Part shown: piece after piece, positions 1-10,303 of the stretch | Position numbering within the stretch: position 1 is the first letter of the stretch | How the letters are laid out: the number at the start of each line of letters is the position of its first letter | Source of the DNA: Paramacrobiotus richtersi | Taxonomy: Eukaryota; Tardigrada; Eutardigrada; Parachela; Macrobiotidae | NCBI GenBank assembly: GCA_034698045.1 | Contig: JAQGAU010001010.1 | Span: 1-22,052, forward strand | Direction: 5' to 3' | DNA: 22,052 nucleotides | The notes under the pieces: model-generated | What the model saw: only the letters and a program-made list of their open reading frames with translations | What the model was told of the DNA's origin: nothing | The model's database searches: none | Translations under genes and position numbers: made by a program

Positions 1-864
1 GTAAAATTATTTTGCTGCGCACTGTTTCACGTAGGCTTTACGACATGCGCTTGCTAGCGATTCACAATGAACATTGCGGTTATGGAATTACAGATTGCGG
101 TTCTGTAATTTATGGTATTGTGCCGTGATAATGGAGAGCTCGAAAGCGTTTTCTTTTAGAACTGAAATAACTTAATACGAAAACCGGCAAATAAATTATA
201 ATAATGCTAATTATAATTAGTACCACAATTTTGACTGAAAAACAATAATCGTCATTCTCTCGTCGAAAAAAGTAGCAAGTTAGAGTCTGATTTAGGTGCC
301 AGCTAAAAATCCATTCTTTAATGCCAGCGCTTTGAGACTGCTAGGGTGTGTAAACGATTGGACAATGTAAAAACAACCAAAATCATTACCAGAAACCGTG
401 GAACGTGCAGGAAATGTACCCAGACCACAGGCGGCATTGACAACAGCTGAACTATGGTAAGCTAAAAATTATTCAGACGGAGAGAGAATAAGCGGTAAGC
501 AAGGTAAGAGTTCTGCGTTTCGCCTTTCCGGAAATTGAACGGACTCGTGTGTGGTTTATTCAGCCAAAATAAACCGAAATCCACAGACTTCTGGTTGTAC
601 AATCAGTAGAAGTAAGAAACACTAATCGAAAATTGAAGCAAACCACCTTCGATACAGGCTGCTTGTATTTAGCCAAGCAGCTTGTCATGGTGTGATTCAT
701 GTCAAAGAATCCATTGAAATTGTTTTAAATATCTACGAAACCAAAACTAATATTTCTAAACAAATCATGAATTTGCTGTGTCTGTCTATCTGTCAAATGC
801 TCACACCCAGTCGCCGAAAATGAAATCGATGCGACCTGAAAAATAATCGACCGAAGCAGAGCGG
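1..864. other. AT-rich spacer, no gene recognised
   Basis: No open frame with coding character, no RNA gene and no clear splice pair was seen. The only local structure is a short direct repeat of attgcggtt near 83-102. Bases 775-864, just outside the left inverted arm of the foldback-like element, could still belong to that element, because its outer end cannot be fixed by eye. Confidence 0.5.
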
Positions 865-1082
865 AGGGTCGACAGAAAATGAAATTAAATATTATTAAGT
901 AAGGCTAAGGCTATTTTGCCGCAGTGCGTGTTATAGAGGTCAAAATAGCTGGTTGGCTATTTTGCCGCAGTCTGCGCTAAATTAGCTGGTCGGCTATTTT
1001 GCCGCAGTATGCGGGTTGTATAGACGGTCGGCTATTCTGCCGCACACTGCGTTAATGTAGCTTGTTGGCTATTTTGCCGCAC
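865..1082 (+). repeat. Left inverted arm: five copies of GGCTATTTTGCCGCA
   Basis: Copies start at 909, 955, 992, 1030 and 1067, so the spacing is 46, 37, 38 and 37 bases. The unit is about 37 bases: the core is preceded by a tagctggty-like spacer and followed by gtgcg or similar. One copy has C for T (ctattctgcc). The outer part (865-905) is AT-rich and matches the outer part of the right arm in inverted orientation. Regular spacing of a conserved core resembles subterminal transposase-binding sites, but that role is inferred. Confidence 0.75.
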
Positions 1083-1323
1083 TCCGTCCAAGAAACGCAT
1101 TATTCGCACCCGTTCACCGTTGGGCACGCTTTCGTTCGGGACACTACTTATCCATCGCTGCGGGTGCCTTAGCATGGTTACAGCAGTTGTCCACACTGTT
1201 TCCAGTAGTCAAAAAAAAAGCTGTCTCAGCTGCGAAAAAATACTTGCTATAATTCTGCACGCAAATGCAGCTTTATGTGCCTGACTTCGGCTAAATCAGT
1301 GTTCGTTCACTGGGTAGTAAACG
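1083..1323. other. Lead-in to the minisatellite
   Basis: Unique sequence lies between the left arm and the 74-base array. The last 40 or so bases (ggctaaatcagtgttcgttcactgggta) look like a decayed partial unit of the array, so the array edge is blurred. No gene was seen. Confidence 0.4.
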
Positions 1324-2030
1324 GCGCTACGCTACGGTATATGCTGCTGCAGCTGCTACACAAGTGCTTTCTGTATTTATTTGGTCTTGCCGCTACAGTG
1401 CTACGCTACGGTATATACTGCTGCAGTTGCTACATCAGTTCTTTCTGTATTTACTGGGTCCGGCCGCTACAATTCTACGCTACGGTGTTTATTGCTGGAG
1501 CTGCTACATTAGTGCTTTCTGTATTTCTTGGGTCCTGCCGCTACGGTGCAACGCTACGGTATATACTGCTGCAAGTGTTACATTATTGCTTTCTGTATTC
1601 ACTTGGTCCGGCCGCTATAGTGCTAAGATACGTCGTTTACTGCTGCAGCTGCTACATTAGTGCTATCTGTATTTACCTGGTCCGGCCGCTACGGTGCAAC
1701 GCTACGGTGTTTACCGCTGCTGCTGCTACATTAGTGCTTACTGTAATCACTTGGTCCGGCCGCTACACTGCTACGCTACGTTGTTTATTCCTGCAGATGC
1801 TACATTAGTGCTTTCTGTACTCATTTGATCCTGCCGCTAAAGTGCTACGCAAAGGTATATACTGCAGCAGCTGCTGCATTATTGCTTTCTGTATTCACTT
1901 GGTCCGGCCGCTACACTGCTACGCTAAGGTGTTCCTTGCTGAAGCTGCTACATTAGTGCTTTCTGAATTCATTAAGTCCTGCCGCTACGGTGCTACGCTA
2001 CGGTATATACTGCTACAGCTGCTGCAGTTT
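1324..2030 (+). repeat. 74-base tandem minisatellite, about 9.5 units
   Basis: The landmark gccgct recurs at 1389, 1463, 1537, 1611, 1685, 1759, 1833, 1907 and 1981, exactly 74 bases apart each time, with substitutions between units but no indel. The unit reads roughly gctacgctacggtatatact, gctgcagctgctacattagt, gctttctgtatttacttggt, ccggccgctacagt. Because 74 is not a multiple of 3, each frame cycles through all three readings every 222 bases. The unit is nearly stop-free, which gives long open frames (1275-1808, 1364-1660, 1842-2105) encoding hydrophobic cysteine-containing repeats. I treat these as by-products of the repeat, since none has a supported start or splice context. Confidence 0.9.
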
Positions 2031-4475
2031 ACAGTTTCAATTAATTTTCCTCCAAGCAACAGTATATCAATGTTTGATGTATCCTTTACAGTAACCTTGC
2101 AGTAAGAATTGCCACTTAGCGTGATTTGAAAAAAATGCGTACTCTGCCGGGTCAGACTTTTTTTGAATAAAAAGATCATGTAACCCCGTTTTCGGCTATG
2201 GCCGACCGAGCGATGTTGTCGGATTTTCGTGATTTGATTTGGTTGTTTGGGTTTTGTGATCCTGGGGTCCGTATTATAGATCTTTGATTGATACATTGTA
2301 TTCTAAACTAAACCAGAAAGTCTAAATCGGATTGGATAAAACACTGAATTATTCGTTCCTCAACGTGCGTCTCTCTCGCGGAATAACTAGGCGCAAGGCG
2401 AAAAACATAATGTCGGTGTCACGACGGTGGAGTACGGCTCGGTACGGCTTGGCCCACGTCTCGGCGTACCTCTCGGATGGCCAATCAAGGATCGTCATTC
2501 CGAGTATCGATGCGTCAGCAGTGACTCAGCACACAGCACCTGCTAGATTCCGCATAGTGTTTTCCATACGTCTGCGCCGTATGGTTTTTAGTTCTCTCTC
2601 TTTCTCGGCACTAGCTGCCGATTACATTTGCCGTAGATTTTGCCGCACCATTCCGGCATATGGCCGGATGGATGCGATGGGGTTCGTGTGGTTCTTCCTT
2701 TTCTTTGCGGCTCAAACGCCGCTGTGTGTTGTGCAGTCACCAATAAAGTATTTATTGGCTCCTGTTGGATGTGGTAGGCAGCAGTTTTGAATGAACGTTA
2801 TGGCACACTACAGTCTGTGAGTCAACGATTTAACTTGAAAACTTAGAAGTTTCGATAACGCTCAAATCGCAGGGCAAACTTGTCACATTACGGCAAAGAT
2901 CCGAAAAACCCCTGTGAAAAACGAAAGACAGTGAAATATGTGCCTGTTGCACAGGTGATTCAGGTCAGGACAGTCCGCCTTGACTTCTCACAAGACCCAT
3001 GGGCTAATATCGGATTTCGAGATTCAATTCTGTCGTGTACATTTTTAAGTTCGGTTAGTGGACTGCTTCCCTGCCCACAGGTTCACGAATTTTTTTCGGA
3101 TTCGTAGTGAATTTTTTACGGTTATGAATGCCAGACCAATAACCGAAGCAGTAGCTACCCTGAAACTGCCTTCAGGCCGCGCCTTACTAGCGTGCAGCGC
3201 CTCTCGCGCAAAAATAGACACGAAACAAAATTTGAATTTGCCTCTGAATTTAAAAAGCTGATTTTGATCCGAACTTGAAAAACGGGTTGTGTTTTCCCGG
3301 TTTTGCTAGCTGGTTTGCTCTTGCTTCTTCGAAGAGTTTGTTTCTTTTTCCATATCACCTTAAATTTGCCGATACAGATTACATGCTGTACGTTTGGTGC
3401 TTCTGCGGTTTTTCCCCCTTGACTGCCTGTGTGTGGTTCACAATTTCGGCTCACTTTAATGTTACGCAACTGCTATTTTACTGCCATGGCCGTCTCAGCC
3501 TCAACGTCCACAAACAACAGACCAGACAGAGTTCAGGGTATCTTACAGTGCGACAGCAATAATCAAGCGCATTTCAAACATTCGTGACCACCCCCTTTCC
3601 TCGTAGTTCAGGTTTCCAGCAAACCCGCAATGTAACAAGTAATGTCCACCCCTCGTCATGTATGTATTGGTTAGCTCTGTATCCGTGCACTATAGGTACA
3701 TTCTTGTATCCAGCGCCCTGTGTAAGGCAATAGTGCTGCATATTTCAGCCAGTCCGTCAAGCAGCTAGATCATTATCCGCAGCTGTATCATAATGACCAG
3801 CTAAGACTAATAAGCGTGTGAAGGCATGCCCGTACGCTTGTTCCCCGTTTCTGCACACAATGTTAGAGGTAAGATCAGGGTCGCAAATCGGCAGGCTATC
3901 GTTTCACAAACTGATTACGTCAGGACAGAGTTCTTTACTTGGAAGAAACTGAGATATCTTTATAGCTTTAACCGCACTAAATAATATCGCCGCTTGTACC
4001 GTGACGTTGTTGCGCATCTTGCCGATGTTGACATAAAACAGCGACTGCCAATCGCGATGGAGCTTACGAATAAGCTTATCTGAACAGCCACCGTCATCGC
4101 ACCCTTTAAACAAACACCACAAATGGCTAGATTACACTGTGCATCGTAAGACTGGATATCGTTTGCGCCAAAAACCTCCGTTTCCATAATATATTAGTCC
4201 TGTCGCTTTAGCAGAAATCAATTTTAAGAAGCTTCAGAAAATTATGTATTAGAGTGCCGGTTGGTTTCTTTTGTTCGATTCTGTATCGTACGACGAGCAT
4301 CGCACTTCATATTTGGTTAAAAATATATGAACTTGAACTTATAAACTGCAGAATTCAGTGTATTATACAGTCACACCATTGTAACGAGAAGGCTCTGTGT
4401 TAAGAGCTGTAACAAACAATACCGCTGCGCGCAGTGAAACACTTGTAACGGTTGGCAGCATGTTGGCTGGTAGTA
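2031..4475. other. Interior of the foldback-like element, no gene recognised
   Basis: Mixed sequence. A + strand open frame runs about 2332-2790 (an ATG at 2409 gives about 126 codons), is rich in arginine, serine and phenylalanine, and matches no family I know. Two overlapping minus-strand open frames lie at 3904-4187. Neither set has convincing start, splice or family evidence. An AATAAA at 2742 has no gene upstream that I can name. No transposase, reverse transcriptase or integrase motif was seen. Confidence 0.4.
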
Positions 4476-4710
4476 TGCGGCAAAATAGCCGAACCGGTTA
4501 ATAAACCAGCGAACTGCGGCAAAATAGCCAACAAGCTATTCAACCGTAGTGTGCGGCAAAATAGCCGACCAGCTATTAAACCAGCGCACTGCGGTAAAAT
4601 AGCCAACCAGCTATTGTGCCGAAAAGACTGCGGCAAAATAGCCACTCCGATTAAGTAATGATGTTGTTACTCAATAATAATATTTTATTTTATTTTCTGT
4701 CGTGACCGAC
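4476..4710 (-). repeat. Right inverted arm: five copies of TGCGGCAAAATAGCC
   Basis: Copies start at 4476, 4515, 4552, 4590 and 4629, so the spacing is 39, 37, 38 and 39 bases. They are the reverse complement of the left-arm motif. One copy has T for C (gcggtaaaat). The spacers (gaccagctattaaaccagcg and similar) are the reverse complement of the left-arm spacers. The AT-rich outer part (4651-4701) mirrors 865-905. Confidence 0.75.
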
Positions 4711-5246
4711 CGAACGACAAATACACAACATGAAATCGAATCAGCTTTGGCTGGATATAGCTGACGATTAAATAATGTGCTTCGAGCGAAGCGAGAAGCT
4801 ACTCCTGTGCGCTCGACGATGGACAAAATTTTTCGCCCGCGCGAAAAGCGTAACGCAACTTCCGACAGGCCATAGACATTGCCCGCCTAGGTGGCGGTTA
4901 CGATTTCGAGCTCGAAGCACACTATCCGTTGCACGGATCGACTAGTATTACTAAACGCATCAGGCCAGTAAGTACGTAGTAGTACGTACGTAGTGTATTT
5001 TTCATTGCTTCTCTATGCTCACAGGCGTAATACCATGGTGAGAACTGGACAGCAACGCGCAGGTTTCCTGCCATCATTCCGGCACTAGGTTTATCGTCAC
5101 TACTTCCACCAAGGTGATACCAAGAATAGTGTTTTAGAACAATTTTTGAAAGCGAAAACATTCACCGGTCAGCGTTAATGTTTCTTATAAACAGTCAATT
5201 ATCATCAACGAATGTACTCAACATAGAGATCGTTTTACTTCTGCAG
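4711..5246. other. Intergenic DNA, no clear gene
   Basis: Includes a low-complexity tacgtagtagtacgtacgta stretch near 4973-4993 and a ttcgagcgaagcgagaag motif near 4781. A minus-strand open frame at 4922-5161 (79 codons) has an ATG but no recognisable product. It is not annotated as a gene. Confidence 0.4.
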
Positions 5247-5312
5247 AAGAATGCTGAGGCATTGAAAGAAAATGAGCATGGTTCAGGATCGTCTGCATTA
5301 ATCAATTTACTC
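5247..5312 (+). other. Possible orphan internal exon, product unknown
   Basis: A 22-codon open stretch (KNAEALKENEHGSG, then SSALINLL) sits exactly between a good acceptor (ttttacttctgcag) and a good donor (gtaagc), in phase 0 at both ends if read in this frame. An ATG at 5178 opens the same frame upstream, so it could also be the tail of a first exon. No partner exon was identified with certainty. Chance is possible. Confidence 0.2.
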
Positions 5313-5551
5313 GTAAGCGTAAGAGAAAGGAACAAGCAAGGAGAGAAACTGGAACTACAAGTTTGGTCCTGGTTTATGAGCTTTGAAACAGCACTGCCTT
5401 ATTAGTTAGTAAGTTTCCAATATGCTTTCGTACGAGTTTATGGCCATCCGTATGAATTTTTGGCCATTTTTAAGGCTTTTTTTAGTTATCCTAACATCGA
5501 ATGCGAAATTTCCAGCGAAGTGGATGAGGTCGCGAAACAAAGAAAGCAACT

Positions 5552-5836
5552 ATGAATGAACCCGACGAATCAATGGAATCGCATCATTCAGAAAAGATGA
5601 ATGAGACTCGTTTCCTGGAGAAGTACCGCCCAGGGGCGCCCACTGATTTACGATTGGATATAAACTTTGGCGTGGCCACGTGAGTCAGAATATTAACGAT
5701 GACGTCTTTAATGCCGCTCGATTCGGCTCGAAGTCACGTTGAGCTTTTTATAGCGCTTTTTCCGCGGTCGTACAGACGGTGCGGTGTATTTTTACTGCCA
5801 CAAGAAACGGAACGGAGTCCTCGACACGTTCCGTGA
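5552..5836 (+). CDS. Possible small two-exon gene, product unknown
   Basis: Exon 1 at 5552-5679 starts at an ATG and encodes an acidic, polar 42-residue stretch (start MNEPDESMESHHSEK; later FLEKYRPGAPTDLRLDI). It ends at a strong donor (AC, gtgagtcag). A pyrimidine-rich acceptor follows 96 bases on (tttttccgcggtcgtacag). Joining in the matching phase gives a short tail to a TGA at 5834-5836, about 62 residues in all. The second exon is also open, and longer, in another frame (GAVYFYCHKKRNGVLDTFRD), so the joining may be wrong. The family is not recognised. It lies just upstream of PRODH on the same strand, so it might also be an alternative 5' exon of that gene. Confidence 0.25.
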
Positions 5837-6011
5837 CGTAGCGGGAAAACTAATTACGGTACTATTGTAGTAAATTGGGTTTTTTATCGCAAACGTCAAA
5901 CGTGGATTTTGTATTACGAGCAGAAGGTAAGATCGTTAATCACTTCGTGGAGCTCTGACCGCAGGCTGTTTTCATTGTGGAAAATCGTTCGCCAAAACCC
6001 CAAGGTTTAAA

Positions 6012-9000
6012 ATGGTATTTCGACCCGTCGCCTGTCAGTATTTTGCCCAGCAGTTAAAACATCGGGTCCGATTCTCCTCACGCATTGCCCCCAAGATCAA
6101 GGATCTGCCCAGAGATGCCTCTGGCAAAATTGTGACGTCCGGTTTTGTAGCCCACGACAAAGACTCCAACATCTCACCGGACATTTTGGCTAAACGGGCG
6201 GACCCACATTGGACACCAATATATCCTTCTCCACCCAGCAGAGATCCTATTGATTTGACTTTCAATAATTATCAACAATGTTACAAAAGCAAAACAACGG
6301 GAGAAATTGTTCGCGCACTTTTTGTGCTGAATTTATGCCGTTTGACTTGGCTTGTGGACCGAAACCAGCAGGTTTGGGAATTGTTTATGTATTAGTTTGT
6401 ATCTAGAGTAGAGCCATATTCATTTTGAACAGTCGCTACCGACTCTTCGCCCTTGAAACTGCTGAATTTGCAGTAGCGTGGCGCTGCGTGGATAGCATGA
6501 TCATGAGCTAATTTGGCGCATTCGTCATGCTTTTTTTGTGCTTTTTAGTTTTTACTGTGAAAAATTGTGTTTGCTGTTCTGAACTTTTGCATCTTGAATT
6601 CGTAGATACTATAAATAATGTTTCTTGTAACAGCTTATTCGCCTTGGGAAGAAATGGTTGGGAAAGAAACTGTTCGAAAAGATCATGAAGGCAACTTTTT
6701 ATGGCCATTTTGTTGCTGGCGAAGACCCGGAAAAGATTAAACCTGCCGTGGACAGAATGCGACAGTTCGGAGTGAAATCTATTTTGGACTACAGCGCAGA
6801 AGAGGATGTATCAACGGAAACTGCGGTCGAACAAGAATTCAAGTAAGAACGATTTTTAAAGGACTGCCTTGTTTCACACATTTCCTGTCTAAGAAGAAGA
6901 AAACAAAACGGACGATTTTACCTCCTATTATTGTAGTAATACGTAGGTAATTATGTAATCGATTACTTAATTACGGTCTGTCTGGGGGTGCGGCTTGGGT
7001 ACGGCGGTCTTTGTTGCCGTTGCGCAACTGCGTGTAGCGTAAGTATGGTTGCAACTTGCGGCTTTACCTCAGCTGATCGACCCTCGCGATTTGTGCAAAC
7101 ATTTTGAATAATCGATGATTAAGTGATCGATATCTTGGACTGTTTTTATCCGTGGAAAAACGCAGTGCTATGAAATACCATTTTCTAACATACCAGCACT
7201 TAATTCGAATACGTAATATCGTACTGTCATGTCACGTGCACCAGCTTATGCTCCAGCGTTTCCAGCATCTCTTGATTTTACTCTTTTCTAATTCTTTTTC
7301 CTTTGCCGTTTGTTTCTACTTTAGAAGGGTTACAGTAATAAAATTTGGTAATTTTTACTTTCAAAAATTAGATTGTTTCCGTTGACGAACTAAAATAATT
7401 GTCGTATTGCCTGCTTTGATAGTTTATTGAATTTAGGTTCTAATACTGTATGCCGGAAACAAAAAGAAGTCATAGTTCAAACAGCGGATGTGTACAATAG
7501 GATGTTTATGCGGATGTTGTTAATTTCTTCCGTCACTGAAACGTGGCTATCGTTCGTGATTACGTCATTAGTATGGTAGTTCATAAGCGTGCTACTCTGA
7601 ATTCCTTACTATCTTTCGTTTGAACAAATAATTACCCGTGTTTTTGATGACATCTGTGGTGGTTTACGCTTTGCACAAATTTAAATGGCTTTTTTCACAG
7701 GATTGTGCCTGCGCAAGAGGAAAAGGCATCCGATACCAGCGGTAAGATGACTTTTGTACAGTTCGATCTTAATTTACTATCTGTTCTCGTTCCATAGATC
7801 CCTCCTCCCAACCGTTAAAACAGTTCGTGCCTTCAAAGCAATTTGGAGACCGTCGTCGAGATGTCATCAGTGCACGCACCTATTTGTATGAGAATGAAGC
7901 ACAGTGTGAGAAGAATATGGCTACGTTTCTGAAGTGTATCGATGCGGTTTCGGGGACGACCCACAGCACCGGATTTGCTGCGATCAAACTGACAGCTTTA
8001 GGTCGACCAGAATTATTGGTGAGCTGATCACTGATGTACCGAACATATGTTTCAAAATATGATCTGGATGATACAGAAATAGAACAGCTTGTTGTTTTCT
8101 GCAGCCTGCTTTCGCCGGTTATGCGAACCTGTGCATTCATTGATTGATTGAACTTAATTTATCCTTTTTCATAATTTTTGATCTCGTTCTCAGATGCGAT
8201 TATCAGCAGCTCTGGTGGAATCTCGTCGGTATTTCAACCAGATTCTTGGTTATCCGGATCACGAAGAATTCACTATACTTCGGAGAACAAAAGTGGAGGA
8301 TTTCAAAAAACGTTTACTTCATCAGGGCATTGATTTGAATAAACCAGAAGTGGTTGACTGGATAAATCACATCGACACCAACAAAGATGGGTATGTTTGG
8401 GTTTTTCGATTTTGTCGACGATTTTATGGAAATACTGTATTGTTCGTTTTTTTTAATGTCAGTGTTGTGGATCTTTTTGAATGGGGGGATCTTATCGATA
8501 ATGCCAAGCAGTTTGATCGATTGCTGCGTGTACCATTACCGATTAACGGAGGAGTGCAGTTTAAATCGCTGATTTCGAAATTTACTGCCGAAGACGAAGA
8601 GATGTTTAGAAACATGATGCGAAGGCTAAAGATTATTACCGAGGTTAGTATGCAGAATGCATGTATTGCTTGATCATAGGCGCCCAGTTTGTCATTTTAA
8701 ATATATTTGTGCATTGTGTAGCATGCCATATCAAAGGAGGTACGCATGATGATTGATGCTGAACAGACTTATTTTCAACCTGCCATTAGTCGCTTGACGA
8801 TCGAGCTGATGAGAAGGTACAACCGGGAAAAGGCGTACATATTCAACACCTACCAATGCTATCTGAAGGTATGTTGAAATTTTGTTACGTGTGAATTTTA
8901 TTGTCGTGTGTTAACCGAATTTTCGTGGTAGGATGCATATCGAATGATAATAACCCATTTGGATTTGAGCAGAAAAGAAGATTTCTTTTTTGGAGCGAAG

Positions 9001-10091
9001 ATCGTTCGAGGAGCTTACATTAAACAGGTGCGTTCATAGGTATAGTATAGTATGCACATGTTCACTAATTCAGTATGCTTTTGAACCACGAGCAGCTGTT
9101 TTCTTAATAAAAGAAAATGGGTAGGAAAATCGCTGGTGAGTGAATCTTCATTTTTTTTAGGAACGGGATAGAGCGGCAGCTTTGGGATATACGGATCCGA
9201 CCAATCCCGATTACGAAGCTACAACGAAGATGTACGAGAAAGTCGTGACAACTGCACTGGAGGAAGTCAAAGCACGAGGAATAGCAGAACGGAAAGTTGC
9301 TATAATGTAAGCGAAAACAATGATAATCGATCTTTTTCAGTTTTTCGTGGCGTTAATTCGCATGTTTTCTGTAGGATGGCTTCGCACAATGAAGACACGG
9401 TTCGCTTCACCGTTAAAAAGTGAGTATCAACTTTGACCAGATTCTGTTTCCACATTATGTGCTTCCGTTGAGTTATCGGTCGCCTTGTAAGCATTGTAAT
9501 GATGTGTTCAGTACATGCTTGGTATATATACATGTGTAAGTTTGAGCGGTTTTCGAATGTGGGCCTTTTTTTGGTGAGCTGTAATTAAATTGTGCTTTTA
9601 CGCTTGTTGACCTTGACGTTATCTGACGCTATCGCAGCATTGGTGCGCTTTCTCATATGCTGTCCATATTGACATTAACTTGACCAGCTCGTTTTGATAA
9701 CTGGGGAAGTTATCTTTTTTTGGCAGGATGGATGAGCTCGGTATCAAGCCAGCTGATCGCGTAGTGTGTTTCGGGCAGCTCTATGGAATGTGCGATCAGA
9801 TCAGTTTTAACCTCGGTGAGTTACTAAATCCTGGTTCCAAGAAGGTACTGAATGGTGAGGTGAGTTACATTCGCTTGCTTTCTAGGCCAAGCGGGCTACA
9901 GTATTTACAAGTATGTGCCCTATGGTGAAGTGTTAGAAGTGCTTCCGTATCTATCACGTCGGGCCCTGGAAAATCGTGGCGTTTTGGAGAAAACCGCCAA
10001 AGAGCGAAAGCTGTTAGGTAGCGAGCTGAAGCGCCGTTTATTGTCTGGTCAGTGGTTGTATCAACCCAAGGGGGATTATTGGCCAGTGTGA
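6012..10091 (+). CDS. PRODH: Proline dehydrogenase, mitochondrial (PRODH1 type), 12 exons
   Basis: FAD-dependent oxidation of L-proline to pyrroline-5-carboxylate in mitochondria, the first step of proline catabolism. Exons: 6012-6371, 6634-6842, 7701-7741, 7798-8018, 8194-8390, 8463-8643, 8722-8868, 8932-9027, 9161-9306, 9375-9419, 9727-9815, 9886-10091, all phase-consistent, giving 645 residues. The start ATG (aaaATGG) opens an arginine-rich, acid-free presequence suited to mitochondrial import. Barrel motifs in order: [44 protein letters not shown] (Lys267), [15 protein letters not shown] (Asp415), [20 protein letters not shown] (Tyr481), [34 protein letters not shown] (Tyr587), [13 protein letters not shown] (Tyr599, Arg602, Arg603). 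By motif these correspond to E. coli PutA Lys329, Asp370, Tyr437, Tyr540, Tyr552, Arg555 and Arg556. Residues 338-349 (DTNKDGVVDLFE) form a full EF-hand loop, absent in human PRODH. The PRODH2-like gene follows after 212 bases. Confidence 0.95.
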
Positions 10092-10303
10092 AGAAGTTCC
10101 GGTTGTTAATTTATTCTGATCTTTCCATTGCTTGGGTGAATGATATTATGTGAATAATTGATTGTCTGGTCGGATCTAGTTACTAGATGCAGCCAGGTTT
10201 ATTTGGAGGATTTATTTGTTGTTGTTCAAGTGTTTTTGCTTTGTTTGAATCTTAATCAAGTGTTATCTTGCATCCCTGTCAAATCTCGGCTATTTTGAAG
10301 CTC

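Larger units (their letters stand above)
865..4710. mobile_element. Foldback-like non-autonomous DNA element with repeat-bearing inverted arms
   Basis: The two ends are inverted copies of each other. The left arm runs outside-in through gacagaaaatgaaattaaat, attattaagtaa and then five copies of ggctattttgccgca. The right arm shows the reverse complement of the same order: five copies of tgcggcaaaatagcc, then taagtaatga, caataataatatt, and ttattttctgtcg. Long inverted arms built from short tandem units are typical of foldback elements, and Galileo in the P superfamily has similar arms. The 3.4 kb between the arms holds a 74-base minisatellite and no recognisable transposase, so any element would depend on enzymes from elsewhere. 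No target-site duplication was identified and the outer ends are approximate. An alternative is two inverted blocks of one local satellite that are not an element. Confidence 0.5.

Noticed and set aside
1275-2105. Long + strand open frames of 177, 98 and 87 codons
   Set aside because: They arise because the 74-base unit is nearly stop-free. They begin and end with the array and have no start or splice support.
2332-2790. 152-codon + strand open frame
   Set aside because: It opens only from TTG, has mixed composition and no family motif. It lies inside the foldback-like element, so I did not call a gene.
2700-2800. AATAAA context suggesting a solo LTR fragment
   Set aside because: No matching second copy, no defined ends and no primer-binding or coding traces. 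Too weak to name an element.
3904-4187. Two overlapping minus-strand open frames (72 and 75 codons)
   Set aside because: They overlap in different frames, neither has a known motif, and no splice partners were found.
5776-5870. Resemblance of a GVLDTFRDVAG stretch to MYCBP (SGVLDTLTKVLV)
   Set aside because: Only a few residues match, and the rest of MYCBP is not found in order nearby.
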